Positions 24,894-33,156 of a stretch of DNA of 64,000 bases are shown one piece after another (the first letter of the stretch is position 1; each line of letters starts with the position of its first letter). The notes under the pieces are model-generated. The model saw nothing but the letters and a program-made list of their open reading frames with translations, did not search any database and was not told where the DNA came from. This DNA is from Microbacterium sp. EST19A (GTDB lineage: Bacteria > Actinomycetota > Actinomycetes > Actinomycetales > Microbacteriaceae): assembly GCF_019969685.1 (NCBI RefSeq), contig NZ_JAHXYZ010000001.1, positions 1,488,001-1,552,000 of the forward strand, in the 5' to 3' direction. Made by a program: the position numbers and the translations under genes.

Positions 24894-25807
24894 CAGCGGA
24901 CCTCCTCTTTCGTGGCGGACGCTCTCGTGGCGGAGTGCTCCGCCTTCTGGGTGAGCCGGACGACGAGCTGCTGCAGCGAGACCGGCGCCAGATCGAGACC
25001 GGATGCCGTGACCTCGGCGCGCTCCGCCGCCGACAGGGCGCCGAGCACGGTGACGGATGCGACGCGTCCCAGAGCCTCACGGTGCAGGACCTCGCGACCC
25101 TCGACCCAGGCGTCGACCTTGGCCGCGTCGCCCACGACGGTGACGGCCCGTTCGCGTACGGCATCCGTGTCCTCGTTCAGGAGGATCTGACCGTTGTCGA
25201 TCACGATGACCTTCTCGATGAGGTTGGAGACCTCGTCGATCAGATGAGACGACAGGATGATGGTGCGCGGGTGCTCGGCGTAGTCCTCGACGAGGCGGTC
25301 GTAGAAGATCTGCCGGGCGACGGCGTCGAGTCCGAGGTACGGCTCGTCGAAGAAGGTGATCTCCGCGCGGGAGGCGAGGCCGATGATCACACCGACCGCG
25401 GAGAGCTGCCCGCGGGAGAGCTTCTTGATCGTCTGCTTCATCGGCAGCTGGAACTCGGCGACGAGTTCGTCGGCGAGCGTCTGGTCCCAGTTCGGGAAGA
25501 ACAGGCGCGCGGCCTTGAACGCGTGCTTCGGGTAGGCGTCGTCGGGGTACTTCTGGCTCTCGCGGACGAAGCAGATCCGGCTGAGCACGTGCGCGTTCTC
25601 GTACGGGTGCTCGCCGAAGACCTTGACGGTTCCGGACGATTCGAAGTTCTGCGCGGTGAGGATCGACATGAGGGTGGTCTTGCCGGCGCCGTTGCGGCCG
25701 AGCAGGCCGTAGATGGCGTTCCCCTCGATGCTGAGCGACACGTTGTCGAGCGCTCGCTTCTCCTTGTAGCGCTTGCTGAGGTTCTGCACCTCGATGACGG
25801 CGGTCAT
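24893..25807 (-). CDS. ABC transporter ATPase (YtrB-like)
   Basis: A 304-residue ATPase with Walker A GRNGAGKT, signature LSRGQ instead of the usual LSGGQ, Walker B ITFFDEPYLGLD and an H-loop SSHLIDE. The C-terminal 90 residues form an extra alpha/beta domain. The low-conservation signature and the N-terminal VQNLSKRYKEKRALDNV match the YtrB-like group paired with GntR/YtrA regulators. It overlaps the regulator stop by 4 nt and the permease start by 1 nt. It powers export or a resistance-linked membrane process; substrate unknown. Confidence 0.88.
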   Translation of the reverse strand: MTAVIEVQNLSKRYKEKRALDNVSLSIEGNAIYGLLGRNGAGKTTLMSILTAQNFESSGTVKVFGEHPYENAHVLSRICFVRESQKYPDDAYPKHAFKAARLFFPNWDQTLADELVAEFQLPMKQTIKKLSRGQLSAVGVIIGLASRAEITFFDEPYLGLDAVARQIFYDRLVEDYAEHPRTIILSSHLIDEVSNLIEKVIVIDNGQILLNEDTDAVRERAVTVVGDAAKVDAWVEGREVLHREALGRVASVTVLGALSAAERAEVTASGLDLAPVSLQQLVVRLTQKAEHSATRASATKEEVR

Positions 25808-26193
25808 GCGGGGGTCTTCCCTTCTGCGATGGTGGTCTGCGCGGCGCGCTGCCGGAGCAGGTCCGCGAGGTCTTCGGGGCCGAGGCCCAGCGTGCGGGCT
25901 TCGGCGAGGAGCGGATCGATGTAGCGATCCGCGAAGGCCGAACGGCGCTCGCCGAGGAGCATGTCCCTGGCGCCTTCGGCGACGAACATGCCGATGCCTC
26001 GGCGCTTGTAGAGCACTCCCTTGTCGGTGAGCATGGCGACTCCCTTGGCTGCGGTGGCGGGGTTGATCCGGTAGAACGAGGCGAGCTCGTTCGTCGAGGG
26101 TGCCTGTGCCTCCTCGGCGAGCGAGCCGTCGACGATCGAGTCCTCGATCTGCTCGGCGATCTGGAGGAAGAGCGGCTTGCCTTCTTCGATCAC
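25804..26193 (-). CDS. GntR-family regulator, YtrA subfamily
   Basis: A 129-residue regulator starting at GTG 26193, with GGAGG six bases upstream. The winged helix covers residues 8-75 (PLFLQIAEQIEDSIVDGSL, APSTNELASFYRINPATAAKGVAMLTDKGVL, RRGIGMFV). The short C-terminal tail of about 50 residues is typical of YtrA, which dimerises without a separate ligand domain. It is first in the operon with the ABC genes and probably represses it through the dyad at 26215-26238. Confidence 0.9.
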   Translation of the reverse strand: MIEEGKPLFLQIAEQIEDSIVDGSLAEEAQAPSTNELASFYRINPATAAKGVAMLTDKGVLYKRRGIGMFVAEGARDMLLGERRSAFADRYIDPLLAEARTLGLGPEDLADLLRQRAAQTTIAEGKTPA

Positions 26194-26214
26194 GAGTCCT
26201 CCAGGTGGTTCATG

Positions 26215-26238
26215 GGTTACCTACATGAGTAACTAACC
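26215..26238. promoter_or_regulatory. YtrA-type operator upstream of the GntR/ABC operon
   Basis: GTTAC (26216-26220) and GTAAC (26229-26233) flank 8 bp, and GGTTA (26215-26219) and TAACC (26234-26238) give a second overlapping dyad. On the minus strand a consensus -35 TTGACA sits at 26260-26255. I cannot fix the -10. The site lies between promoter and start codon. Confidence 0.6.
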
Positions 26239-26256
26239 ATAGAACCTCGGAGAGTG

Positions 26257-26715
26257 TCAACCCCTCTGTGCGCGCCACTCCTCGACGATCTGCGGCATCC
26301 GCGCGGCGAGGTACCGGAAGAACTCGGCGAGCTCGAGCGCCCGCGCCTGAGCACCGGCATCGTCGCCGTGCTCGGCGGCGATGTCGTCGATGTATCCGGC
26401 GAGGCTCGTGTAGACGGGCACGTTCCCGGCCATCGAACTCGCGAAGGTGTCGTGCACGAACTCGTACCGGTCGCGCCGATCGCCCGGCGAGGAGCGGCGT
26501 TGGATGAAGTGCAGCTGCTGCAGATAGCGGACGGCCCCGGACACCGCCGCGGCCGACACGCCGAGTCTGTCGCCGATCTCGGCCGCCGTGTAGCCGCCGT
26601 CGGGGGCGGCGACCAGCGCCATCATCACGCGCGCCGGCATGCGCGACATCCCGGCGGCGGTCAGCATCGCCGCCGCCTGCTCGGCGGGCTCGACGGCGCG
26701 GTGGTGGTCACCCAT
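26257..26715 (-). CDS. GbsR/MarR-family regulator
   Basis: A 152-residue winged-helix protein. Its MSRMPARVMMALVAAPDGGYTAAEIGDRLGVSAAAVSGAVRYLQQLHFI region contains the helix-turn-helix, followed by a wing RRSSPGDRRDRYEF. The C-terminal helical part is probably for dimerisation. It is the third gene of an operon with an ABC ATPase and a large permease, so it is likely the local repressor. The TTGACA element for the next operon overlaps its stop codon. Confidence 0.85.
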   Translation of the reverse strand: MGDHHRAVEPAEQAAAMLTAAGMSRMPARVMMALVAAPDGGYTAAEIGDRLGVSAAAVSGAVRYLQQLHFIQRRSSPGDRRDRYEFVHDTFASSMAGNVPVYTSLAGYIDDIAAEHGDDAGAQARALELAEFFRYLAARMPQIVEEWRAQRG

Positions 26716-26718
26716 GTC

Positions 26719-28341
26719 TCAGCCGCCCGTCGCGAGTTCGCGGCGCCCCATGAGCGAGAGGGATCCCGCGAGGCCGGCGCCCACGGCCAGCACCAGCCAC
26801 CACAGTCCGCGTACGTCGACGCCGTCGCCGTCGACCACCGGGGTCACCGCGAACGGCGAGATGTTCGCTGTCCACTCGGGCAGTCCGAACAGGGGGCCGA
26901 ACATCCCGAGCATGGTCGCGACGAGCACGAGGGTCCAGGCCAGTCCGATCGTGGCGCGCGGCACGAGCACGAACACCAGCGCGGTGAGCACGGTGAACAC
27001 CGAGGCCGCGACGACCTGTCCGAGACCGGCGACCGCGACGATCCGGTACAGCGAGCCGTCGGCATCCGTCGACCGGATCCCCGCCCACCCGGCCAGCACG
27101 GCTGCGGCGACGACGATCAGCACCGCGACGGTCCCGACGATCACGTAGTCGGCGAGCCAGCGCACGCGGCCGACGGGCGTCGCGAGCACGGCCTCGGCGG
27201 TGCCGCGCGCCTCCTCCTGCCGCGCGCGTACGACCGTCTGCACCGCGCAGCACGCCGCGAGGATGCCGAGCAGCGTGAAGAACACCGTGATGACGACCTC
27301 GTCCAGTCCGCCCGTCGCGCCGCCGATCTTCTTGAGGATGTCGGCGACGGCCGGGTTATCGCCGGAGATCTGGTCGACGAGACCGCTCAGCGTGGTGGCG
27401 AGGATGCCGGTGACCGCGCCGCCGACCGCCCATCCGACGATCGAACCCGAGGTGAGCCGCCAGACCAGGGCGTGCGGCGAAGCGAGGGCAGGCCGCGCCG
27501 ACACGCGGCCGGGCCGCTCGGCGACGAAGCTCGCGTCGATGTCGCGCTGCGACTGCAGAGCGACGGATGCCGCAGCGAGCACGAGTCCGAGACCGAGGCC
27601 GAGGAACACCGGTCCCACGAGGTCCGCGTCGTACGGGCGGGTCTGCTCGGCCCAGGCGAAGGGCGAGATCCACGCGAACCAGGCGCTCGTCATGCCGGAG
27701 AGGTCGTCGTCGGGCGTGCCGGCCGCGTTGCCGATGCCGCGGATCAGGAAGGTCGCGACGAGCACCCACACGGTCAGGGAGTTCGCGCCGCGCGAGGTGC
27801 GCATCAGCTGCGCGGCCAGCAGCCCGATGCCGAGGAACGCGATGCCGGTGGCGCCGGCGGCCGCTCCGGACAGCACGGATCCCGCTGCAGGCAGTCCGCT
27901 GGCGAGGAGTGCGAGCGCGGTCAGTACCGCGAGAACCACGTTGGCGAGGATGCCGTGCACGATCGTCACGATCGTCGGCAGTCGCCGTCCGGCCGGGGTG
28001 GCCCAGACGAGTTCGGAGCGTCCGGCCTCCTCATCTCCGCGGGTGTGCCGCACAGCGAGGAACGTGCTCATGAGGGCCGCGAGCAGCGCGAGCCACGGCA
28101 GGATCTCGAAGGCGATGAACGCACCCTCCGAGGTGCCCGACGGCAGCCCGCGGAACATCAGGATCACCGGGTTCGCGAGCGCCGCGGCCAGGATGTTCTG
28201 CCGATCCTCGAGTGTCGAGTACGACTGCGAGACGCCGGCATATCCCGCGCCCGCCATCGCCGCGGTACCGAGGATCCACAGCGTCAGCTGCAGCCAGTCG
28301 CGCCGGATGCGCTGCCGCAGCAGCACGGTGAAGGTCGACAT
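26719..28341 (-). CDS. ABC transporter permease, 12-TM type
   Basis: A 540-residue membrane protein made of two homologous halves, each with about six hydrophobic segments, like the TetAB/polyketide-antibiotic exporter permeases of actinobacteria. ATG 28341 overlaps the ATPase stop by 1 nt (TGATG); a GTG at 28344 is an alternative. The N-terminal FTVLLRQRIRRDWLQLTLW is typical. With the upstream ATPase it forms an exporter, and the gene after it encodes the GbsR/MarR regulator. Substrate unknown, probably amphiphilic drugs. Confidence 0.87.
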   Translation of the reverse strand: MSTFTVLLRQRIRRDWLQLTLWILGTAAMAGAGYAGVSQSYSTLEDRQNILAAALANPVILMFRGLPSGTSEGAFIAFEILPWLALLAALMSTFLAVRHTRGDEEAGRSELVWATPAGRRLPTIVTIVHGILANVVLAVLTALALLASGLPAAGSVLSGAAAGATGIAFLGIGLLAAQLMRTSRGANSLTVWVLVATFLIRGIGNAAGTPDDDLSGMTSAWFAWISPFAWAEQTRPYDADLVGPVFLGLGLGLVLAAASVALQSQRDIDASFVAERPGRVSARPALASPHALVWRLTSGSIVGWAVGGAVTGILATTLSGLVDQISGDNPAVADILKKIGGATGGLDEVVITVFFTLLGILAACCAVQTVVRARQEEARGTAEAVLATPVGRVRWLADYVIVGTVAVLIVVAAAVLAGWAGIRSTDADGSLYRIVAVAGLGQVVAASVFTVLTALVFVLVPRATIGLAWTLVLVATMLGMFGPLFGLPEWTANISPFAVTPVVDGDGVDVRGLWWLVLAVGAGLAGSLSLMGRRELATGG

Positions 28342-29333
28342 CACGCCTGCTCCTTCGCGCGACGGCCGCGCCGGGTCTGCGGCTTCGCGGAGTCATCGGG
28401 GTTGCCGTCCTCCGCGGCTTCGAGGGTCGCGAGGTCGTCGCCGTAGTGGCGCAGGAACAGCTCCTCGAGCGACGGCGGGGCGACGCGCAGATCGCTGATG
28501 CCGAGGGCCGCCAGAGCCGGGAGTACCGCGGCGGTCCGATCGCTGTCGACGGCGAGACGGAAGCGATCACCATGATCCGTCGCGTCGTGCACGTCGGGGA
28601 TGCGCTCGATCTGGTCGAGGGAGACGCCGGATGCCGTGAACGACACGTCGCTGCGGGTGAGGTGCCGCAGCTCGGCGAGGGTGCCGCTCTCCACGATCCG
28701 ACCCGCACGGATGATCGACACCCGGTCGCAGAGCTGCTCGACCTCGCTCATGATGTGGCTCGACAGCAGCACCGTCGCGCCGTTCGCGTGGGCGCGGGCG
28801 ACCTCGCGCTGGAAGATCACCGCCATCAGCGGGTCCAGCCCGCTGGTCGGCTCGTCGAGGATGTAGAGGTCGGCCGGCACCGCGAACGCCGCGATGAGGG
28901 CGACCTTCTGCCGATTGCCCTTCGAGTACGCGCGGCCCTTCTTGCGCGGGTCGAACTGGAACGCATCCATGAGCCGCGTCTTCTCGTGCTGGTAGGCGGC
29001 ATCCTTCGTGTGCGCCCCGCGCAGCCGCGCCAGCAGATCGACGGCTTCGCCGCCCGACAGTGTGGGCCAGACGCTGACGTCACCCGGCACGTACGCGATG
29101 CGGCGGTGCAGGTCGACGGCGCGGTTCCACGGGTCCTCGCCGAACACCGTCGCCGTGCCGCCGGTGCGTCGCGCGAGCCCCAGGAGGATGCGGATCGTCG
29201 TCGACTTCCCCGCGCCGTTCGGACCGAGGAAGCCGTGCACCTGCCCCTGCTCGACGGTGAGGTCGAGGCCGTCGAGGGCGTGCACGTGACCGTAGTGCTT
29301 GGTCAGGCTCTGGGTATCGATGACTGTGGTCAT
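28341..29333 (-). CDS. ABC transporter ATPase (drug-exporter type)
   Basis: A 330-residue ATPase. Walker A is GPNGAGKS, Q-loop YVPGDVSVWPTLSGGE, signature YSKGNRQK (a degenerate LSGGQ), Walker B LYILDEPTSGLDP and H-loop SSHIMSE. The C-terminal 110 residues form the extra domain of DrrA-like proteins plus a charged tail RRGRRAKEQA. It is the promoter-proximal gene of a three-gene export operon. The dyad at 29354-29369 just upstream is the best operator candidate for the encoded GbsR/MarR protein. Confidence 0.9.
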   Translation of the reverse strand: MTTVIDTQSLTKHYGHVHALDGLDLTVEQGQVHGFLGPNGAGKSTTIRILLGLARRTGGTATVFGEDPWNRAVDLHRRIAYVPGDVSVWPTLSGGEAVDLLARLRGAHTKDAAYQHEKTRLMDAFQFDPRKKGRAYSKGNRQKVALIAAFAVPADLYILDEPTSGLDPLMAVIFQREVARAHANGATVLLSSHIMSEVEQLCDRVSIIRAGRIVESGTLAELRHLTRSDVSFTASGVSLDQIERIPDVHDATDHGDRFRLAVDSDRTAAVLPALAALGISDLRVAPPSLEELFLRHYGDDLATLEAAEDGNPDDSAKPQTRRGRRAKEQA

Positions 29334-29353
29334 GGCGGGGACGCTACGCCCGT

Positions 29354-29369
29354 TTCACGATTTTGTGAA
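29354..29369. promoter_or_regulatory. TTCAC-N6-GTGAA dyad upstream of ABC exporter
   Basis: TTCAC (29354-29358) and GTGAA (29365-29369) flank a 6-bp A/T-rich centre, 20 bp before the ATPase start. It is probably the operator of the operon-encoded MarR-type protein. Confidence 0.55.
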
Positions 29370-29410
29370 TACTGCGAAAAAACGCATGCGGAATCCTTAC
29401 GGCCGCCGCG

Positions 29411-29422
29411 TACAGTGGGTTG
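29411..29422 (+). promoter_or_regulatory. -10 box of a leaderless transcript
   Basis: TACAGT (29411-29416) ends six bases before GTG 29423. No ribosome-binding sequence lies between, so initiation at or next to the start codon is expected. Confidence 0.5.
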
Positions 29423-30559
29423 GTGCCGGAGTTCCCCTACAGTCGCCTGCGCCGCTGGCCCGATGTCGAGGCCGACAACCTCCAGGCCCACGACGTCACC
29501 GACACCCTCCTCGTCGAGCGGGCACTCGCGCTGGACGTTCCGGGCCACGAGATCGCCGTGATCGGCGACGAATACGGCGCGGTCACCCTGGCGCTGACGG
29601 ATGCCGGGCGCCACGGCATCCGCGTGCATCAGGACCTGGCGACCGGGCGGCGCGCGCTGCGACGCAATGCGGAGGAGCTGGGACTCGGGGGTTTCGCATC
29701 GCACGAGCTCGACGCCGAGCTGCTCGCGGGCGCCCGGCTCGTGCTGCTGCAGCTGCCGAAATCTCTCGCCGAGCTGGAGGAGATCGCGGATGCCGTCGCC
29801 CGCTGGGCCGCGCCCGACGCGGTGCTCGTCGCCGGCGGTCGCGTGAAGCACATGACCCTCGGGCAGAACGAAGTGCTCGGGCGGAGTTTCGCGCACGTGC
29901 AGGCCGAGCGCGCGGAGCGGAAGTCCCGGTTGGTGGTGGCATCGGAGCCTCTTCCCGTGCCGGCCGCGCGGCCGTATCCGGTGACAGCCGCGCACGACGG
30001 GTTGATCCTCGTCGCGCACGGTGGGGCCTTCGCCGGGGCGCGGCTCGACATCGGGACGCGAACGCTGCTCGAGGTGCTCGGGCTGGCGGCCCTTCGACAA
30101 GCTCAGGGACCCGAAGCTCCGGGGCCCGCGGATGTGATCGACCTCGGCTGCGGCACCGGCGCGCTCGCCGTGTCGTGGGCGCTCGCGCACCCCGAGGATC
30201 GGGTCATCGCGACCGACAGATCGGCGGCAGCCGCGGCATCCGCTCGGGCGACGGTCGCGGCGAACGGCGTCGACGACCGTGTCACGGTCACGCACGACGA
30301 CGCCGGCTCCGAGCTCCCGGACGCGAGTGCCGATGTGGTGCTCCTGAACCCGCCGTTCCACCTCGGCAACAGCATCCACGCCGGGGCGGCGACCCGTCTC
30401 TTCGAAGCCGCTGCACGCCTCCTCCGTCCCGGCGGCGAGCTCTTCACGGTCTTCAACTCCTCGCTCGGATACCGGGCCGAACTCACCCGGATCATCGGCC
30501 CGACCGAGCAGCTGCATCGCACATCCAAGTTCACCGTGACGCGCAGCATCCGTCACTGA
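29423..30559 (+). CDS. Class I SAM methyltransferase (RsmC/RlmG-like)
   Basis: A 378-residue protein with two tandem Rossmann-like domains. The N-terminal one (about 1-180) looks degenerate; the C-terminal one has SAM motif VIDLGCGTGALAVSWAL and catalytic-type LLNPPFHLG, followed by LLRPGGELFTVFN. This duplicated layout with NPPF is typical of guanine-N2 rRNA methyltransferases RsmC and RlmG. The GTG start at 29423 lies seven bases after a TACAGT -10 box, so the message is probably leaderless. The linker between domains carries LRQAQGPEAPGP, encoded by a dispersed repeat element at 30088-30112. Confidence 0.87.
   Translation: MPEFPYSRLRRWPDVEADNLQAHDVTDTLLVERALALDVPGHEIAVIGDEYGAVTLALTDAGRHGIRVHQDLATGRRALRRNAEELGLGGFASHELDAELLAGARLVLLQLPKSLAELEEIADAVARWAAPDAVLVAGGRVKHMTLGQNEVLGRSFAHVQAERAERKSRLVVASEPLPVPAARPYPVTAAHDGLILVAHGGAFAGARLDIGTRTLLEVLGLAALRQAQGPEAPGPADVIDLGCGTGALAVSWALAHPEDRVIATDRSAAAAASARATVAANGVDDRVTVTHDDAGSELPDASADVVLLNPPFHLGNSIHAGAATRLFEAAARLLRPGGELFTVFNSSLGYRAELTRIIGPTEQLHRTSKFTVTRSIRH
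30088..30112. repeat. CCTTCGAC-type dispersed element, copy 1
   Basis: GGCCCTTCGACAAGCTCAGG with following GACC lies inside the methyltransferase gene and encodes part of ALRQAQGP in the inter-domain linker. A related copy sits at 32156-32179. The core contains an imperfect dyad. Confidence 0.65.
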
Positions 30560-30889
30560 CCGAGCGCAGCATCCGCAACTGAACATATGACCAATCCCCC
30601 GGTCAGCGGGGAAAACCCGGGCGCGTTCGGGATTGCGGATTTGCCCCTGATCAGCCATTTCGTTACGTTGGTCTGTGGGCCTGACGGCCCGAAAGACCAG
30701 TCCGCGACCACGTCCTTCTTTCGATGAGCTGTGCTGCGAAGAGGCGTGGACGTACGGTCGATGCTCTCTGCGGCGGATCCGAAATCCGCTGCCCGCGCCG
30801 CCACAGCAGTCATGTCGAACGGCCTCGTGAGGATCACCCGGGCGTAACCGAAGCAGGCCCAGCCACCCATGCTGAGCCGCGGGGGAAAC
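30560..30889 (+). promoter_or_regulatory. Long leader of the glycine-betaine transporter operon
   Basis: This 330-bp gap holds no convincing gene. It contains a two-part hairpin: TGGTCT (30669-30674) with AGACCA (30694-30699), enclosing GGGCC (30677-30681) with GGCCC (30686-30690). A smaller dyad is GCGGAT (30773-30778) and ATCCGC (30784-30789). The region must carry the opuA promoter, and the hairpins could mediate osmotic or termination control. I do not recognise a known riboswitch. Confidence 0.45.
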
Positions 30890-32203
30890 GTGTCCGAAAT
30901 CGCTCTTGAAGCGCGCAATCTGTTCAAAGTGTTCGGGAAGAATCCGAGCCAGGCCGTCCGTCGGCTGAAGGCCGGTGAGAGCCGTACCGACGTCGCCGAC
31001 GCGGGAATGGCCGCCGTCATCGACGCCAGCTTCACCGTCAACCGCGGCGAGATCTTCGTGATCATGGGCCTGTCCGGATCGGGCAAGTCCACCATCATCC
31101 GCATGCTCAACGGCCTGCACGACGCGTCCTCCGGCTCGGTCACCGTCAACGGCGATCCGATCACCGGCATCCCGAACACGCAGCTGCGCGAGATCCGCCG
31201 CGACCGCATCTCGATGGTGTTCCAGCACTTCGCCCTGCTGCCGCACCGCACGGTCGCCGCGAACGTCGCCTACCCGCTCGAGCTGAAGGGCGTCGACAAG
31301 ACCGCGCGCCTGGCCAAGGCCGAGGAGATCCTCTCGCTGGTCGGCCTCGAGGGCCAGGGTGAGAAGATGCCGTCCGAACTCTCCGGCGGCATGCAGCAGC
31401 GCGTCGGCATCGCCCGCGCGCTCGCCGCCGACAGCGACATCCTGCTCATGGACGAGGCGTTCAGCGCGCTCGACCCCCTCATCCGCCGCGAGATGCAGGA
31501 GCAGCTGCTCGAACTGCAGGAGAAGCTGCAGAAGACGATCGTGTTCATCACGCACGACCTGAACGAGGCCATGTTCCTCGGCGACCGCATCGCCGTGATG
31601 CGCGACGGCCGCATCGTGCAGATCGGCACGCCCGAGGACATCCTCATGGATCCGGCCAACGACTACGTCGAGCAGTTCGTGCAGGACGTCGACCGCGCCC
31701 GCGTGCTGACCGCCGCGAACGTCATGGAGCGCCCGCGCCCCGTCGTGCCGCACACCGCCGGCCCGCGGACGGCGCTCCGCCAGATGCGGGATGCCTACAT
31801 GTCGGCGACCTACGTCGTCGGCCGCGACCGCCAGCTGCTCGGCGTCGTCACCGACCGGGATGCCGTGAAGCTCGTGCGCTCCGGCGCGACGACGCTCGAC
31901 TCGGTGCTCAAGCCGGTGCTGCAGAGCGTGCGCGAGGACGACGTGCTGATGAACCTGTTCGTCCCCGCCGTCGAGTCGCCGCTGCCGCTCGCCGTTGTGG
32001 ATGCCGATGGCCGCCTGACCGGTGTGATCCCGCGTGTGACGCTGCTCGCAGCCCTCGGCCCCGGACCCGGCGCCACGGAGGAGATCATCCTGCCGCTGAT
32101 GCCCATGCCGCAGGCCGAGATCGATGCCGTGCTCGACGACGGATGGACGGATCCCGGCCCTTCGACGGGCTCAGGAGCCGACGTGATCGAGGAGGTGCGC
32201 TGA
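30890..32203 (+). CDS. opuAA: Glycine betaine/proline ABC transporter ATPase
   Basis: A 437-residue OpuAA/ProV-type ATPase. Residues about 1-275 form the ABC domain, with Walker [10 protein letters not shown], signature [10 protein letters not shown], Walker [14 protein letters not shown] and H-loop ITHDLNEA. Residues about 290-410 contain two CBS-type repeats ([42 protein letters not shown]), which in OpuA sense ionic strength or c-di-AMP. GTG 30890 has GGGGGA upstream; ATG 30869 is an alternative. A dispersed repeat encodes GPSTGSG near the C terminus. The stop overlaps the permease start by 1 nt. Confidence 0.92.
   Translation: MSEIALEARNLFKVFGKNPSQAVRRLKAGESRTDVADAGMAAVIDASFTVNRGEIFVIMGLSGSGKSTIIRMLNGLHDASSGSVTVNGDPITGIPNTQLREIRRDRISMVFQHFALLPHRTVAANVAYPLELKGVDKTARLAKAEEILSLVGLEGQGEKMPSELSGGMQQRVGIARALAADSDILLMDEAFSALDPLIRREMQEQLLELQEKLQKTIVFITHDLNEAMFLGDRIAVMRDGRIVQIGTPEDILMDPANDYVEQFVQDVDRARVLTAANVMERPRPVVPHTAGPRTALRQMRDAYMSATYVVGRDRQLLGVVTDRDAVKLVRSGATTLDSVLKPVLQSVREDDVLMNLFVPAVESPLPLAVVDADGRLTGVIPRVTLLAALGPGPGATEEIILPLMPMPQAEIDAVLDDGWTDPGPSTGSGADVIEEVR
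32156..32179. repeat. CCTTCGAC-type dispersed element, copy 2
   Basis: GGCCCTTCGACGGGCTCAGG followed by AGCC lies near the 3' end of the betaine ATPase gene, encoding GPSTGSGA just before the C terminus. It matches copy 1 except at a few central and terminal bases, and is read in a different frame. Confidence 0.6.
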
Positions 32204-33156
32204 TGGATGGTTTCCGCATTCCCCTCGGCAGCTGGGTGGAAGCCGGCGTCGACTGGGTCAAGGTCAATCTCGACGGCCTCCTCGACGTCGTCTCGTTCGT
32301 GGTGACGTTCCTCGTCGACGGACTCACCTCGCTGCTCCTGCTGCCGTACTTCTTCGTCGTGATCGCGCTCGCCGCGCTCATCGCCTGGTTCGTGCGCTCC
32401 TGGCAGTTGGCGCTCGGAACGGTGGTCTCGTTCACGCTGATCGTCGCGATGGGCCTGTGGGTGCCCGCGATGCAGACGCTCGGCCTCGTGCTGGTCGCCG
32501 CACTCGTCGCGGTGCTGATCGCCGTGCCGCTCGGCATCTGGTCGGCGCGCAACTCCACGGTTCGCGCGGTGCTGAAGCCCGTGCTCGACTTCATGCAGAC
32601 CATGCCGGCGTTCGTGTACCTGATCCCGGCGATCGTGTTCTTCAGCATCGGCGTGGTTCCCGGACTCGTCGCGACGGTCATCTTCGCGCTGCCTCCGGGT
32701 GTGCGACTGACCGAGCTCGGCATCCGCGGGGTCGACTCCGAGACCGTCGAGGCCGGCCAGGCCTTCGGCGCGAAGCCGGGGCAGATCCTGCGCGGCATCC
32801 AGCTTCCGCTCGCGATGCCGACGATCCTGGCCGGCATCAACCAGGTCATCATGCTCGCGCTCTCCATGGCGGTCATCGCCGGGATGGCGGGCGCCGACGG
32901 CCTCGGGAAGATGGTCGTCGAGGCGATCTCGACCGTCAACATCGCCAAGGGCGTGGAGGCCGGACTCGGCGTCGTGCTGATCGCGGTCTTCCTCGACCGC
33001 GTCACCGCCGCGCTCGGCACGCTGGGCCAGAACCCGGCATCCCTGCTGGCGGTCATCCGCCGACGCGGCGCGCAGCGCCAGGCGACTGCTGCCGCTGCGG
33101 CATCCGCCCCGGTCGTCGAGACGACCGTCGAAGAGAAGGAGCTCCAGAATGCGTAA
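32203..33156 (+). CDS. opuAB: Glycine betaine ABC transporter permease
   Basis: A 317-residue permease of the ProW/OpuAB type. Hydrophobic segments span residues about 40-290, and the EAA-loop region reads GVDSETVEAGQAFGAKPGQILRGIQLPLAMPTI, a strong match to this family. The motif DFMQTMPAFVYLIPAIVFF is also characteristic. GGAGG at 32191-32195 precedes ATG 32203, which overlaps the ATPase stop. The C-terminal tail is Ala-rich and charged. It forms the channel for betaine uptake driven by the adjacent ATPase. Confidence 0.92.
   Translation: MDGFRIPLGSWVEAGVDWVKVNLDGLLDVVSFVVTFLVDGLTSLLLLPYFFVVIALAALIAWFVRSWQLALGTVVSFTLIVAMGLWVPAMQTLGLVLVAALVAVLIAVPLGIWSARNSTVRAVLKPVLDFMQTMPAFVYLIPAIVFFSIGVVPGLVATVIFALPPGVRLTELGIRGVDSETVEAGQAFGAKPGQILRGIQLPLAMPTILAGINQVIMLALSMAVIAGMAGADGLGKMVVEAISTVNIAKGVEAGLGVVLIAVFLDRVTAALGTLGQNPASLLAVIRRRGAQRQATAAAAASAPVVETTVEEKELQNA

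Noticed and set aside
24893..25807. LSRGQ signature as evidence for an inactive ATPase
   Set aside because: Degenerate signatures are common in YtrB-like and DrrA-like subunits, and Walker A, Walker B and H-loop are intact.
30560..30889. c-di-AMP (ydaO-type) riboswitch upstream of the betaine transporter
   Set aside because: I could not find the conserved ydaO motifs; only generic hairpins are visible.
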